Positions 33,530 through 45,601 of a stretch of DNA of 64,000 nt are shown here, piece after piece. A program made the translations under genes and the position numbers. Origin of the DNA: Haliclona indistincta. Taxonomy: Eukaryota > Porifera > Demospongiae > Haplosclerida > Chalinidae. The stretch's first letter is position 1. Each line of letters begins with the position of its first letter. The stretch covers positions 2,985,410-3,049,409 of the forward strand of contig OZ024791.1 of the NCBI GenBank assembly GCA_964017065.1, given 5' to 3'. Under the pieces are notes generated by a model, which was not told the origin of the DNA, did no database searches, and worked only from the letters and a program-made list of their open reading frames with translations.

Positions 33530-36350
33530 ATGGACGACGAACAGTCCAGTACGTCTGTCGGCACAAGATTCAGAAGAAGCAGGCGACACTATGGACTGAT
33601 TTTCAAGTTCACTAGTGCTTTACTATGCATTGTGGGAGCCGTTGGAGCTTGTGAGTATAGCTATTTAACTTTGTTCATATTGCCTCTTTCTCCCCTTGCC
33701 ATCTTCAGGGATAGCATCTGCTGAGCTTGTTCAAGGACTACTGGATATTTACTATCAGCATAGATCAGGTACCGAAACATTACTGAATTTCTCATTATTT
33801 TATCTTCATTTTAATGGGCAGCCATATTTCCTAGCATACTGGGTGCGTGCTTCGTATTCGCTTGTTTATGTTGCCTGGAAGTTGTGGAGAGAATTTCCTT
33901 GTAACCTTCAGTGCAACAAAGTTGGTGATGGTGACCTTTCATGGAAGTAAGACTAAAAATTGTCTCCTCAAAAGTGTTTTATCTTCTCAAATTTGGATCT
34001 ATAGGCGAGCGCTGATAGTCAGCAGTTTTCTTGCTCTCTTCGGAGGAATGTTTCCTCAATATTTCTGGTACAAGTCTTTACATGAAACCAGGTACTCACT
34101 AGCCCTGTCGTGATGACGACTTCCTGTTGTAGCATTAATCGCTTTATCTTGTTATTAAAATGCCCAAGTGCATGGTTTAGCATGAGGTTACTTGCTATGT
34201 GTCTATATAGTGTACCAGCTAACACAGCCATTTACCAATCAGCAGTCATGTTCACATTTGTTCTGTCAGTTCCTATTCTAAGAGAAAGAGTCACACTAAC
34301 TAAGGTCAGCAGCACTACACTCATGACCACTGGTACTAGCCTACAGCAGAATCTCTGACGGCATACCGACACTGTTGTTTCATTGACCAACACTATTTTG
34401 TTGCAAACTATGATCAAGTTGTGCTGCACCACAAAATTGCTGGCACACAATCTGTATGAGTGTGTCACATGAGTTGTATAGAATGTTTGGCATTGTAACT
34501 TGCAAGAGATACTATGCAATGTAGTTTTATAGTTATGATCAACTTGTTTTGATATAGGTTTTTGGAGTACTATGCGCAATGGGTGGAGTGGTACTAGTAG
34601 CACTATTCTCTCAACAAGATGGCGCCTCACATCACAACAACAGCACTGCTAATATTAGTGATACCACTACTAATGGTGCTACCAAGATACATGAGACACC
34701 ACTTGGCTATGTGGTAGGTCATGTGATGTCTGTCAATGCATTTATGTCTGCATCTTGTGATTTTAGACATTTGAAAGTGCACCTACACAAGCACTTTCTG
34801 TTTATCTATACTCTATATACTATTACTAAGGTAACTAGGTCAAAGATCAAAGATTGATATTGCACACTTAGCATTTGTTGCACTAACATGCCCGCCAACA
34901 CGTTTCACATCACTTTCAACCAGTGATCTTTGACTCTATTAAAGTATGATTGTTTGTGCTGTATTGGTGCAGCACTTCAACCATACTTTCACTTTTGTTC
35001 ACTTTTGATAGTTGTTTATTGTTTTTATTTTATAGTTCCTTGTTGCAAGTACCATCTTCTATGCACTGTTTGAAGTGACATTCAAGCGTTTTGGTACAAT
35101 CAAGAATGATCCTGCCAGTGTACCAAACAGTCTTCGAATGCTCGGTTTAATGGGAATACACGCTCTACTGTGGATGTGGTTTGTGATGCTTATGTGCAGT
35201 AGAATAATATTATTGCTTTTTTCTTTCTATTAAGGCCTCCGATCATCATATTACATTATACATTAGAGCCATTCCATTGGCCGTCCATGGGTGAGTGAAT
35301 TGTACCTAGTTAGTAATAATTATGATTTTATGTTACCCTTTGTTGGTAGAGGCACTTAAGCTAATGTTCATTGGAGCCGTACTTGACATAATATTCAATT
35401 CTTGTCTTTGTATGTGTATCGCTCTCTCATCACCAACATTTGCAAGGTGAGCAAACTAATTATACTTATAAGCATTCACTTATTGTATTTCAGTATTGGC
35501 ACAGTGACGACAATACCAGTGTCTATTGTTACTGACTACTTCCTCAAGCATACACTAGCACTTCCACTAGTCTATGTCGGTAAGTGATGCATGTGTGTGG
35601 ACATAGACTAGGGATATGGAAGGAGAGGGCGGTATAGAGGAGTGAGTAGGAGGGATATGGAGGTAGGAGGGGAATATTGAGGAGTGAGTAGGAGGGATAT
35701 GGAGGAAGGAGAGGGGGATATAGAGGAGTGAGTAGGAGGGATATGGAAGGAGAGGGAGATATAGAGGAGTGAGTAGGAGGGATATGGAGGAAGGAGAGGG
35801 GGATATAGAGGAGTGAGTAGGAGGGATATGGAGGAAGGAGAGGGGATATAGAGGAGTGAGTAGGAGGAATGAAGGACTCATTAAACAATTGTTAGCATAT
35901 TAAACAGGCTGACCAGCGAACACTCGCAGCTGATCAATGAGATGCTACCACACACTGATCTCCTAGCTGCTGCTACTGCTTCAACTATACAGCCACACAT
36001 CTGGTATTATCAATAACCACTAAAATAATAAAATAATTTTGTCAAAGCATTTTCATATTGTTAATCTGTTGCTTATTTTATTAGGAATGGCGTTGATTAC
36101 ATTGGCTTTCATTACATTCTGCATCTCTGAACTAATGGACGCCAGACTAGAGCACAAAGATGAAGAGAAGAAGAAAGCTGCTGAAGCCGCAGCTGTTGAT
36201 TTCTCTGTGAATGCCTCAGATGTAACAATGAACACATCGTCTAATCAAACTAGCTCTATCAATAACGAGAAGATGCCTTTCCTAGTGAAGAAGAGAAAGA
36301 GTCTGAAACAACGAGACTGGAAATCAATCCTTTTGAGACATTTAATATGA
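33530..36350 (+). CDS. SLC35F-family (EamA/DMT) transporter, copy 1, with 10-bp exon insertion
   Basis: Ten-transmembrane-type solute carrier of the SLC35F (F3/F4/F5-like) branch. Segments in order: MDDEQSSTSVGTRFRRSRRH, LIFKFTSALLCIVGAVGAWI, NTAIYQSAVMFTFVLSVPIL, VFGVLCAMGGVVLVALFSQQ, FLVASTIFYALFEVTFKRFG, IGTVTTIPVSIVTDYFLKH and MALITLAFITFCISELMD, with a charged Lys-rich tail. Substrate unknown (relatives move thiamine or nucleotide-sugar-like solutes). Oddity: exon 2 ends TACTATCAGCATAGATCAG before GTACCG. Family alignment needs exon 3 to read PYFLAYWVRASYSLVYVAWK, which fits only if the 10 bp CATAGATCAG is absent, as it is in the inverted copy. As written, this copy shifts frame and stops soon after. 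The SLC35F identity is firm; the exact member is not. Confidence 0.78.
35602..35872. repeat. About 44-bp VNTR, six copies, in SLC35F copy 1 intron
   Basis: Tandem units of the type GTGAGTAGGAGGGATATGGA followed by GGAAGGAGAGGGGGATATAG. The homologous intron at 53407-53583 carries four units, so this is a length-variable minisatellite. The Pro/Ser/Leu-rich open frames on the minus strand are repeat artefacts. Confidence 0.93.
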
Positions 36351-36464
36351 AACACACTCTCCTATAGAAATTATTTATTAATTTCTTTAAATTTTAATAA
36401 ATTAAAATTTAATTACTTCAATGTGTTAAAAATGTCATTATAGGATGGTTCAATGTTGATTGTG

Positions 36465-37680
36465 TCATTTAATAAACTTTCTCTTCTTGGACAACGGTTC
36501 ATCTAGTGCTTCATTTTCAGACACCATGTTTAATACCGGAGACCTTCCTGTCCGTCTGGCGTAGAATAGAACATACGGCTGACAATTTAAGACATCTTCA
36601 AAAGAGCAGCGAATGAGTCTCGAGTCATTACAATGTACCCACGAAGCTATATATGCAAAATGACAAATGAAGGGGCATAGACTATAATTGTATTACCAGC
36701 TTCACTGTTCCAGCAGTAAGCTGTGTAATGACCACATGAAAATCCTGATCCATGATGAACAATGACACTTGATAGATCATAGATGAAGTCAGGTTGAGTA
36801 TAAGCAGTGACCTCTTCAGCTGGTCTGTGCTGACAGTAGTATGGCTGCAGGTCCAGCTCTAGTGGGATCTCAACTTGTGCTGTGATCTTGTGCCATGAGC
36901 GACAGGCATACCTACATACACAGCTACAGTACTCGTAGTTTCAAATCAAGAAGACAAGAAAAGTAAAAATTAAAGTCAACTGATCATTGCACAAAGCTAC
37001 AGCAAACATGACTTCTCTCACCTAAACCTCTTCAAGTGCAGTCTCAATACCTGCAGTCAAGAAGAGGTGCTAAATGAGGCATATCTTATAGAGAGTATTA
37101 TAATACCTCAGGAAGCTGTGAAACTGACAGTTTCTTGGAGGCAGCCTGAGGCTCACCACAACACTGACTACACATGTACAATTCTCCATCAAGTTGCTCG
37201 TCAGATGTAAACTGGTGCAACAGCTCTAAAGCCAGCATGATAATACACAGAGAAAGGAGAAGGCATAGGTCCTCACCATTAATAGCACATACATTGCTGT
37301 GTAACACTCTATGACTAGCAGGTGAAGTAGCTGCTGATGGACTTTGGTATCTGCAGAATGTATTGTGTGTATGACATCTGTGTATTAATGATATACCGTT
37401 GTGGAAACTCCAATGACAGATCCCAGAAAGCCTCTTTAGTTACTGACTTGTGTTTGCATCTTTCATAGCTAACCTACAGATAATTTATAGCAGCTGATTA
37501 TTCTGTGTTTGTGCATACAGAATGAACTAACCTCACTAGCCAGTTCTCCCTGAAAGAGGCTGGGTAGCAACTCATGCAGTGATACTACATCTCTGAATGG
37601 GTGTGACAGTGTAATGGTGAGACCAGGAGGACTCTGACACAGCTCTTCATGAAGACGATGCAACAACTCACTATATATTG
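36465..37680 (-). pseudogene. USP44: USP44-like deubiquitinase, 5'-truncated copy
   Basis: About 2% diverged duplicate of the 3' half of the complete gene at 54181-57742. It retains [20 protein letters not shown] through the catalytic His box ([20 protein letters not shown]) and the stop after KKRKFIK. Homology ends abruptly at 37680 (matches 55391), just beyond an exon boundary, so the ZnF-UBP domain and the catalytic Cys box are missing. It cannot encode an active protease. The exons that remain are open, so decay is recent or the truncation reflects an assembly junction. Confidence 0.85.
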
Positions 37681-37950
37681 ATACGCGAATAAGCACAGTC
37701 TAGCTTGTTTTCAGCTAGATATAGCTAAGTTTAGTAGTAGTTTAAGCACTCTTATACTCGTGGAATAGCTGTAGAATAAGCAGGCGCTTACACAGTATCA
37801 ATAGCGTGGTATAAGCAAGTATAAGCAGGTGGCGACGCTAGTATAAGGCAGTCTTATTCTAAGCTTATTCTAGTAGTTTACTACTGATATACGGTTGGTT
37901 TAAGAATGCTTATATGAAAGACTTTTCACAGTGAAGAACCAAGCAGACAG
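37681..37950. other. Unassigned AT-rich segment rich in ATAAGC motifs
   Basis: Between the USP44 breakpoint and the ATPase frame lies 270 bp with repeated TAAGCA/TAAGC words on both strands (AATAAGCAC, ATAAGCAGG, ATAAGCAAG, TAAGCTTA, TGCTTAT). No ORF. The exon that should carry a Walker A motif for the downstream gene was not found here. The segment recurs identically at 51011-51280. Confidence 0.55.
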
Positions 37951-37973
37951 CAGGTGTTCTCTATTGTGAAATA

Positions 37974-38837
37974 GTGTACTTCGGTCTTTTCAGCAAGGAT
38001 CTGGCAAAGACAATTGGTATGTCTCTAGAACCTACGAGTTTGATTGATGTCATACTTTCGTATTTAACTGATCGGTACCGCCACTATCATACACTCCCTG
38101 ACGATAGAGTTGAGGCAACCTCATTTGTCCTGGGCATCCTAGCAGAGCAAGCTATTAAGTTCCAGAAGAAACATGGATATGTCCCGTGTCTCTTTATTGA
38201 TGGTATAGACTTGTTGGCAAAGCACAACCGTCCTGCATTTATCAGCTTAGTTGAGAATGCTAAAGTTTTTGCCAATCGAGGTGATTTACGAATAGTTTTC
38301 GTAAGCAGTGAAGGAGAAATTGTGCCTCTGATGAAGACAACGTCTTCGAGCTCAAGATCAATGACGGTAGTGGAAGTGCTCGACGTGAGTGATGATGATG
38401 CGAAAGATTACTTGATTAGTAAAGGAATGCCTAAAAATCTAGCAAGTCGTGTTGTCGAACTGACGGGAGGCAGATTGATACATCTTATTCAAGCATTTGT
38501 TATTTTTCGTAACTCCGCTCTCAGTGAAGATGATCAGATGAAGAAAATTGAGGCTTTCTTGTACGAAAAGAACATCAGTGGTCCTCTGATTCATCTGGAG
38601 TTAAATTCTACCATAGGAAAAAAGATTGTGAAGTACATCTTGTCAAACGGTGACACTGATCCACATGTGTTAATGAAGGTTCTTAAAGGCACATGTAACG
38701 ATGAGGCTGTCTTAAAGACTATTAAAAGCCTTGTTCAAGCTAACCTCTTTAGATATACAGCCACCGGTCGGATAACTTGGCATAGTCGACTAGTGCGTAA
38801 TGCTGTGCTGACCGAGATGAAGTCACAAATGAACTGA
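37974..38837 (+). pseudogene. AAA+/STAND-type ATPase fragment lacking Walker A
   Basis: Open frame of about 287 codons without introns. A Walker-B-like motif CLFIDGIDLLAKHN is followed by a sensor-1-like RIVFVSSEGE and a C-terminal winged-helix-like part (SLVQANLFRYTATGRITWHS). This pattern fits the C-terminal two-thirds of a single-domain AAA+/STAND ATPase found in several basal eukaryotes. No ATG precedes the conserved part: the in-frame stop at 37932 and the absence of a P-loop upstream show the N-terminus is missing or in an unseen exon. An identical copy lies at 51304-52167. Function unknown. Confidence 0.6.
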
Positions 38838-39126
38838 GACTGCTGTTACTATTATTGTATTGCTGTTACAACAAACGTGGTCATGCAATTCAATGCTATT
38901 AATAATGTTATTACCTTAGGCCGACTATTATTAGCGTTCACTAATTTTAGCGTTTTTAGTGAGTGAGGTCATAAATGCTAAATTTAGCATACGCTAAAAT
39001 TAAGGTTTAATGAGATTCATTCTACATGCATGTGGTTTCACAGTAATAATAATAGCGGTAAATCAAACAATGAACTGGAAATTGTTTGCATCGATGAAAG
39101 CTAAAAAATAATCGAGAGAATGATTG
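38838..39126. other. Convergent gap ATPase / LIAS
   Basis: AT-rich, 289 bp, with an inverted pair TTTAGCGT...ACGCTAAA around 38955-38998 (possible small hairpin). No gene seen. Confidence 0.5.
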
Positions 39127-40371
39127 CTAGCCAGACGAAGAGTTGGCATGTCTTCGTTGCTTCAGTATGTTCTTAATGAAATACTCTCCAGCTTTGTATG
39201 ATGAGCGTACAAGAGGACCACTTGCTGTGTAGGCAAAGCCTAATTGGGCACCCATCTCCTCCCAGAACTTGAACTTTTCTGGTGTAACGTACTCTTTTAC
39301 CTGAATGACAAACACAATCTCTCTCAGTCAGGATTAAGTGACGGTTACCTTAAGATGCCATTTTGTTGGCTGCATGTACTGCGCAAGAGTGAGACATTCT
39401 ACACCAGCATTGCGAAGATCTGCAATCACAACACAAACACACTCATTGAGCACGTGATCTGCAATCACCACAATGCTGCAGCACGTACCTCTGAGTGTTT
39501 GCAGCACTTGTTGATCTGTCTCTCCAACCCCTAGCATGAGCGAGCTCTTGGTGACTAGCTCACTGCTGACACTCCTAGCATGTTCCAATACAGACAGACT
39601 CTGCTTGTAGTTAGCACGAGGATCTCTCACTAGCCTAGACCAGAGGGAATGGTGGTAGCACATGTGCATTCATCATACCATTGAAGTTCCTTTACAGTCT
39701 CCAAATTGTGTGCATACACATCTACTCCAGAGTTAGCTACACGACTGACACACTGCAAATCTCCTCTGAAGTCAGGAGTGAGACACTCCACGAGAATAGA
39801 AGAGTCTCTAAACAATAATGATCATAGCACCTTTGACAAGAAACAAGACAAACCGTTTCTTTATCTCCTGAACAGTTTGAGTAAAATGATGTGATCCACC
39901 ATCAGCTAAGTCTGGAAACAAGTAGTGCATTCATGCTATTAGGCTACTGGTTCTTACCATCTCTATCAACAGAGGTCAGTACCACATAGTCTAGTCCCCA
40001 TTGAGCAATAGCTGATGCTGTGTTTACCGGCTCCATGGGGTCAAGAGGAGGTGGAGCTCGAGATGTCTTGACAGAGCAGAACCGACATCCTCGAGTACAC
40101 TCATCACCAAGAATCTAAGGTCATGTGAAGTTACATGATACATAAGGTGCCTTGTACCATGATAGTAGCAGTGGCTGTGTGATTTTCCCCTCCTCCCCAG
40201 CATTCTCCTATGTTAGGACATTTGGCCTCTTCACATACCTAACAAGTGAGAGAAGAGTGTAAAGTGAATCTAAGAAGAGCAACGGTCTCACTGTGTGTAG
40301 TTTGAGATGGCGTAGGTCTTGTTTCAGTCGATTGTAGTTCTTTCCCTGTGGTATGGCTGTTTTGAGCCATT
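39127..40371 (-). CDS. LIAS: Lipoyl synthase, mitochondrial (N-terminus not located)
   Basis: Radical-SAM enzyme that inserts two sulfurs into octanoyl-protein to make lipoate in mitochondria. Coding exons read in order: [20 protein letters not shown] (first residue supplied by an upstream exon), [39 protein letters not shown] (the CxxxCxxC cluster as CTRGCRFC), [57 protein letters not shown] and [19 protein letters not shown], then the stop. The auxiliary cluster cysteines ([12 protein letters not shown]) are present. The N-terminal transit peptide exon(s) upstream of 40371 were not identified, so the gene is either incomplete here or has distant small exons. The 3' two-thirds recurs at 52457-53330. 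Confidence 0.9.
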
Positions 40372-41756
<1,385 letters not shown>

Positions 41757-42035
41757 TCGTCTATTGCATAGTTTATCATCCAGAGTCAAAGCCAGGTCCA
41801 ATAACAAAGCCACAGGGACAGCAGAGTCAGTAGCTCCAACAAATGAGCCTTGTTTAAAATACTTAGAGTCGTAATGAGCTGCCAGAACGAGTCGCTTGTC
41901 CACATCAGGGTCTAGCGTAGCAATGATGTTTGTGAATTTTTTCTCGCCAAAAGGATATGGAGCAGTATCAGTAAATGTGTCCAGAGTGATTTTCCATCGA
42001 CTGCACTTGAGTTGATTGAGCCGAGCAATGATGTA
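41757..42035 (-). pseudogene. QPCT: Glutaminyl-peptide cyclotransferase, single-exon fragment
   Basis: One 93-codon exon with good splice sites encodes the start of the metal-dependent core of QPCT/QPCTL: YIIARLNQLKCSRWKITLDT, KKFTNIIATLDPDVDKRLVL, AAHYDSKYFKQGSFVGATDS, AVPVALLLDLALTLDDKL. The HYDSK and ATDSA motifs include the first zinc ligand (Asp of TDSA). The remaining exons, with the Glu of FDGEEAF and the distal His, were not found on either side; downstream is the (GT)n tract and upstream the Kolobok element. It is therefore a gene fragment or pseudogene, unless other exons lie beyond a rearrangement. Confidence 0.8.
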
Positions 42036-42507
42036 CTGTAGAGTAGAAAAAGAGATCGTGAATGAAAGAAGTCAACAAAATTCTGTGATTGGATTTGGAT
42101 AACCAGGCATTTGGTCAAATGTCAAGTTATTCATGAACTACTATCATCCCTCGACTAAAATTTAATTTATGCAAGAGTGATACTTGCATGCTTTCATTAG
42201 GACGACAAGCATTTAGATTCATTCAATAACAGAAGATGCCCAAAACAATGTCTGGTTTAAATATTCAGTCAAATTATTTTTCTTTAATTTTCGCCAAGAA
42301 CTAACAAAAATTTAATCACTAAAAATTATTCCCTGTACAGTATGTCATCTATTCATATTACTTGTCTGTATCATGCTAGATAGACAACACACAAGAGGGT
42401 GTGGCTGTATGTTGCTTGGTCTAAAGATAATGCTGTTTGCAATATAAAGACATTGATTGCAGACAATTTAAGACCATTAAGAAGTAAACACCTTAGAACA
42501 CGTACCA

Positions 42508-42563
<56 letters not shown>
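42508..42563. repeat. (GT)n microsatellite
   Basis: Second GT dinucleotide tract (about 55 bp) between the QPCT exon and the transposon. The rest of 42036-42843 shows no gene. Confidence 0.95.
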
Positions 42564-42567
<4 letters not shown>

Positions 42568-42843
42568 ACAGTGTGTTACTGTGTGCAAACGATGCATACT
42601 CACTCAGGCTCATTGTGGACATATCTCATTGTGCCCAGTACCATAATGTTGATATTGGCGGTGCAGTTAATAAAACTTAGTACTTTGTAGATAGGATTTC
42701 CACAGAGGACTATATTTTATTGAGATTCTTTTGGTAAAGAGGCATGTTATTTTTCACAACACACATGTACATACCAACCAAAGAACACAAAATACTTAGC
42801 CTTTCCAGGCTCAAGGTAAAAACAAAAACATGCAATACTTTAA

Positions 42844-43038
42844 AGGGTAACTGACATGGTTTTTTTGTTTTGTGTTTTATTGCATTTATCAATAGATAAT
42901 AGTGCTTAGACAACGTAAAACAAGTTTTAGCATGCTAGCTTAAACAGTTCCAGAGTTATAGCAAGCTAAAAACGTATGTACGCCCACGCGCAATTAAGCG
43001 GGCGTGGCTATTCGTGACGTAGATGCGGGAACAGCGTG
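42844..43038 (+). repeat. Kolobok left terminal inverted repeat
   Basis: Starts AGGGTAACTGACATGG directly after TTAA and ends near AACAGCGTG. It contains GCGCAATTAAGCGGGCGTGG and a CRE-like GTGACGTA, and supplies the 5' UTR and presumably the promoter of the transposase. Confidence 0.9.
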
Positions 43039-43057
43039 GTTGACCACTATTACAACT

Positions 43058-45598
43058 ATGGTCAGGACCTGTGTTGCAGCTGGCTGCAGCAATACAAACA
43101 GTGATGGTGTGAGTCTTTTTCAGTTTCCTAAAGACAAAGTGATGAGGAAGAAATGGGCAGACCAGGTTAAAAGGCACCGGGATAAGTGGGAGCCAACAGA
43201 TCACTCCGTTCTTTGCAGCAAGCACTTTGAACAATCATGCTTTTCGACTGATCAGCTACTTGCACAGTCACTGGGGCTGGGAAAGTTTAAGCCAAGCTTA
43301 AAATCAGATGCTGTACCAACTTTGTTTAGCAAGAGGAAAGCTCAAGAGATTAATCCACCTGCCAAGAGGAGAAGGTCTGAAGCGTACAAGAAACGTGAAC
43401 GACAGAGAGTAAGTTATTTTTTAGAAAATTAATGTTTTATTTACTATTAAAATTATAGGTTCTTCAATCGATGTTAACAACTGAATGCCCCAAGGATGCT
43501 GCTTCTAATGCTGCTGACGATGATGATATGGTATACAATTTAATTGTAATAAAATGTGGGTGCATTTTTAGCCACAGACGTCGGAGGTTATTAATCAAGT
43601 TTCTACTGAAAGTGCTAGTGTCGGAATTCAGTGTAGCCCATCAAACTGCAACATCGGTATTATACTTACAATTGTGTACTATGTCAGATGCAGTACTGAC
43701 AAAGGATATAGCTATTCAATGCTCATTATTGCCTACTACATCCAACTCAGACCCTGAACCTGACACAGTCACTGAGTCAGACAATGAAGCAACTGATCAT
43801 GAAATAGATGAAACTGATACAGATTACATGACAGAAACATCAGATGTGTAAGTATAATTGTTAGTCTATTAACATACGTTCATTATTAATTGTATAGATT
43901 GGAAAGTGAATGTGTGCCTCTTCAAGATCAGAAGTACATAGTATTTGCTGATAGCTTGCTCTCTCTTTTTAAGCACTGCCGTAAATGTGGACGAGTGACG
44001 AAAGTATCTATAACTACATTTGGAACTCTCCTTCATGTTGAACAGCATTGTCCTCTTTGTACAGATGTTTTTACGTGGGATAGTCAGCCATATTTGAAAG
44101 ACCAGCCAGCTGGAAATATTCTGTTGTCGGCTTCAATTTTGTTTACTGGAGCGCTACCTGGCAAAGTTCTGCGTGTACTCAACACTATGGGTTGTGCAAC
44201 ATATGCAGAACGAACCTTTTTCAGACACCAGAAAATCTTCCTTCATCCCTGTATTACATATGTGTACGAGCACCAACAAGCTAAGTTGCTAGCTGAACTG
44301 AGAAAGGAAAAAAGAGCACTCGTGATTGGTGGTGATGGTAGAGCAGACAGTCCAGGGCATTCAGCTAAATTTGGAAGCTATACTGTAATGGAGTTGAAGA
44401 AGAAAGTTGTGCTAGATGTTCAGTTGGTACAAGTAAGTGGAGCATTGTATTATGGGTAACATTGTTTTGTTGTAATAGAGTAATGAGGTGAAAGGAAGCT
44501 ATCACATGGAAAAGGAGGGCCTAGTGAGAGCTGTAAAACTTTTAAAGAAGAAGAAATTCAAGATAGGGACCCTCGTGACTGACAGGCACACACAAATAGC
44601 GAAGTGGGTGAGAGATAATATGCCTACCACAGACCATCGCTATGACATTTGGCACATGGCAAAGTGTAGGTTATCAGTATTTAATTATTTTAATGTAGAA
44701 TGTTAAATGCAGCTCTCAAGAAAAAGCTCAACACACTTACAAAGCGTAAAGGATGCGAACTGGTAGGAGAATGGAAGAAGAGCATCATCAACCACCTATA
44801 TTGGGCTGCTGTGTCTACACCAGGCGGTAAAGGCAATGTCATCAGAGCAAAGTGGGTTTCTTTGGCGAACCACATCCATGACAAGCATAGAGGCCACGGT
44901 AAACGTTTCCATCTTGCCAGCACAAGCGACTACCAAAAAAGAGTAGAAAAAGGAAGTGGTTCAAACCACGTAAGTGATTTTAAACACCTATCACTCTAAA
45001 TGAATTGTACATGTATAGATACTGAAGTGAGTGAAAAGATTACTGCTTTGATCACCAAAGAGAATTTTTGCCGTGATGTCGAAAAGCTATCTCCGATATA
45101 TCAAACAACCAAGTGCGAGGCATACCACAGTTTGGTTATCACTTTTGCACCAAAGTCTACTGCATTTACGTACAATGGGATGCTTTCCAGGTGACCAAAT
45201 ATTACTGATACATTGCCAGACATTGATGTGAATACAGACTAAGATTGGCAACACTTCACTACAATGAGAACAGTGACCGGCCTCAGGCTAAGACCAAGAC
45301 AGGGAGAGACAGGTTTTCTATCCTCTACCCAAAGTACAAAGCTGGAGGACACATAGTCAGAAAGATTGCACAAAGAGCTACTTATGGTGTGTTACAATTT
45401 AGCATTTACAACTCAATATTATCTATCACAGGCTATGTAGATGATCTGTTTACCAAGCTATGGAAATTAACAGAAGGCAAAAAACCAGATTCCAAGAAAG
45501 CTGTTCTCTCTCCACCACCTCTCTGCAGTAGCTATGAGAAACCTGACAAAGACACAGCAATAGCCAAACATAGAACTAGATTTTCAAAGCAATCATAA
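43058..45598 (+). CDS. Kolobok THAP-domain DDE transposase
   Basis: Multi-exon transposase. The N-terminal THAP zinc finger (about residues 1-90) starts MVRTCVAAGCSNTN and continues with SLFQFPKD, CSKHFEQSCF and a final AVPTLF (C2CH plus the AVPTLF box). A low-complexity acidic linker follows, joined across introns of about 31-42 bp. The catalytic domain shows CRKCGRVTKVSITTFGTLLH, VIGGDGRADSPGHSAKFGSY (first Asp), GTLVTDRHTQIAKWVRDNMP (second Asp), RYDIWHMAK, IINHLYWAA and TTKCEAYHSLV (probable catalytic Glu). It ends KHRTRFSKQS. All exons join in frame by GT-AG splicing with no internal stop seen. The stop lies 3 nt from the stop of the opposing gene. Confidence 0.88.
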
Positions 45599-45601
45599 TT
45601 G

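Noticed and set aside
35544..35888. Pro/Ser/Leu-rich minus-strand ORFs
   Set aside because: Artefacts of the 44-bp VNTR in an SLC35F intron, with periodic composition and no start or promoter context.
37974..38837. Complete intronless ATPase gene
   Set aside because: The apparent start is GTG, with no P-loop upstream and an in-frame stop at 37932, so it was called a fragment.
43004..43057. Upstream in-frame extension of the transposase from a GTG (AIRDVDAGTA)
   Set aside because: This reads the terminal inverted repeat, is mirrored in the right TIR, and has no ATG; the THAP domain begins naturally at MVRTC.
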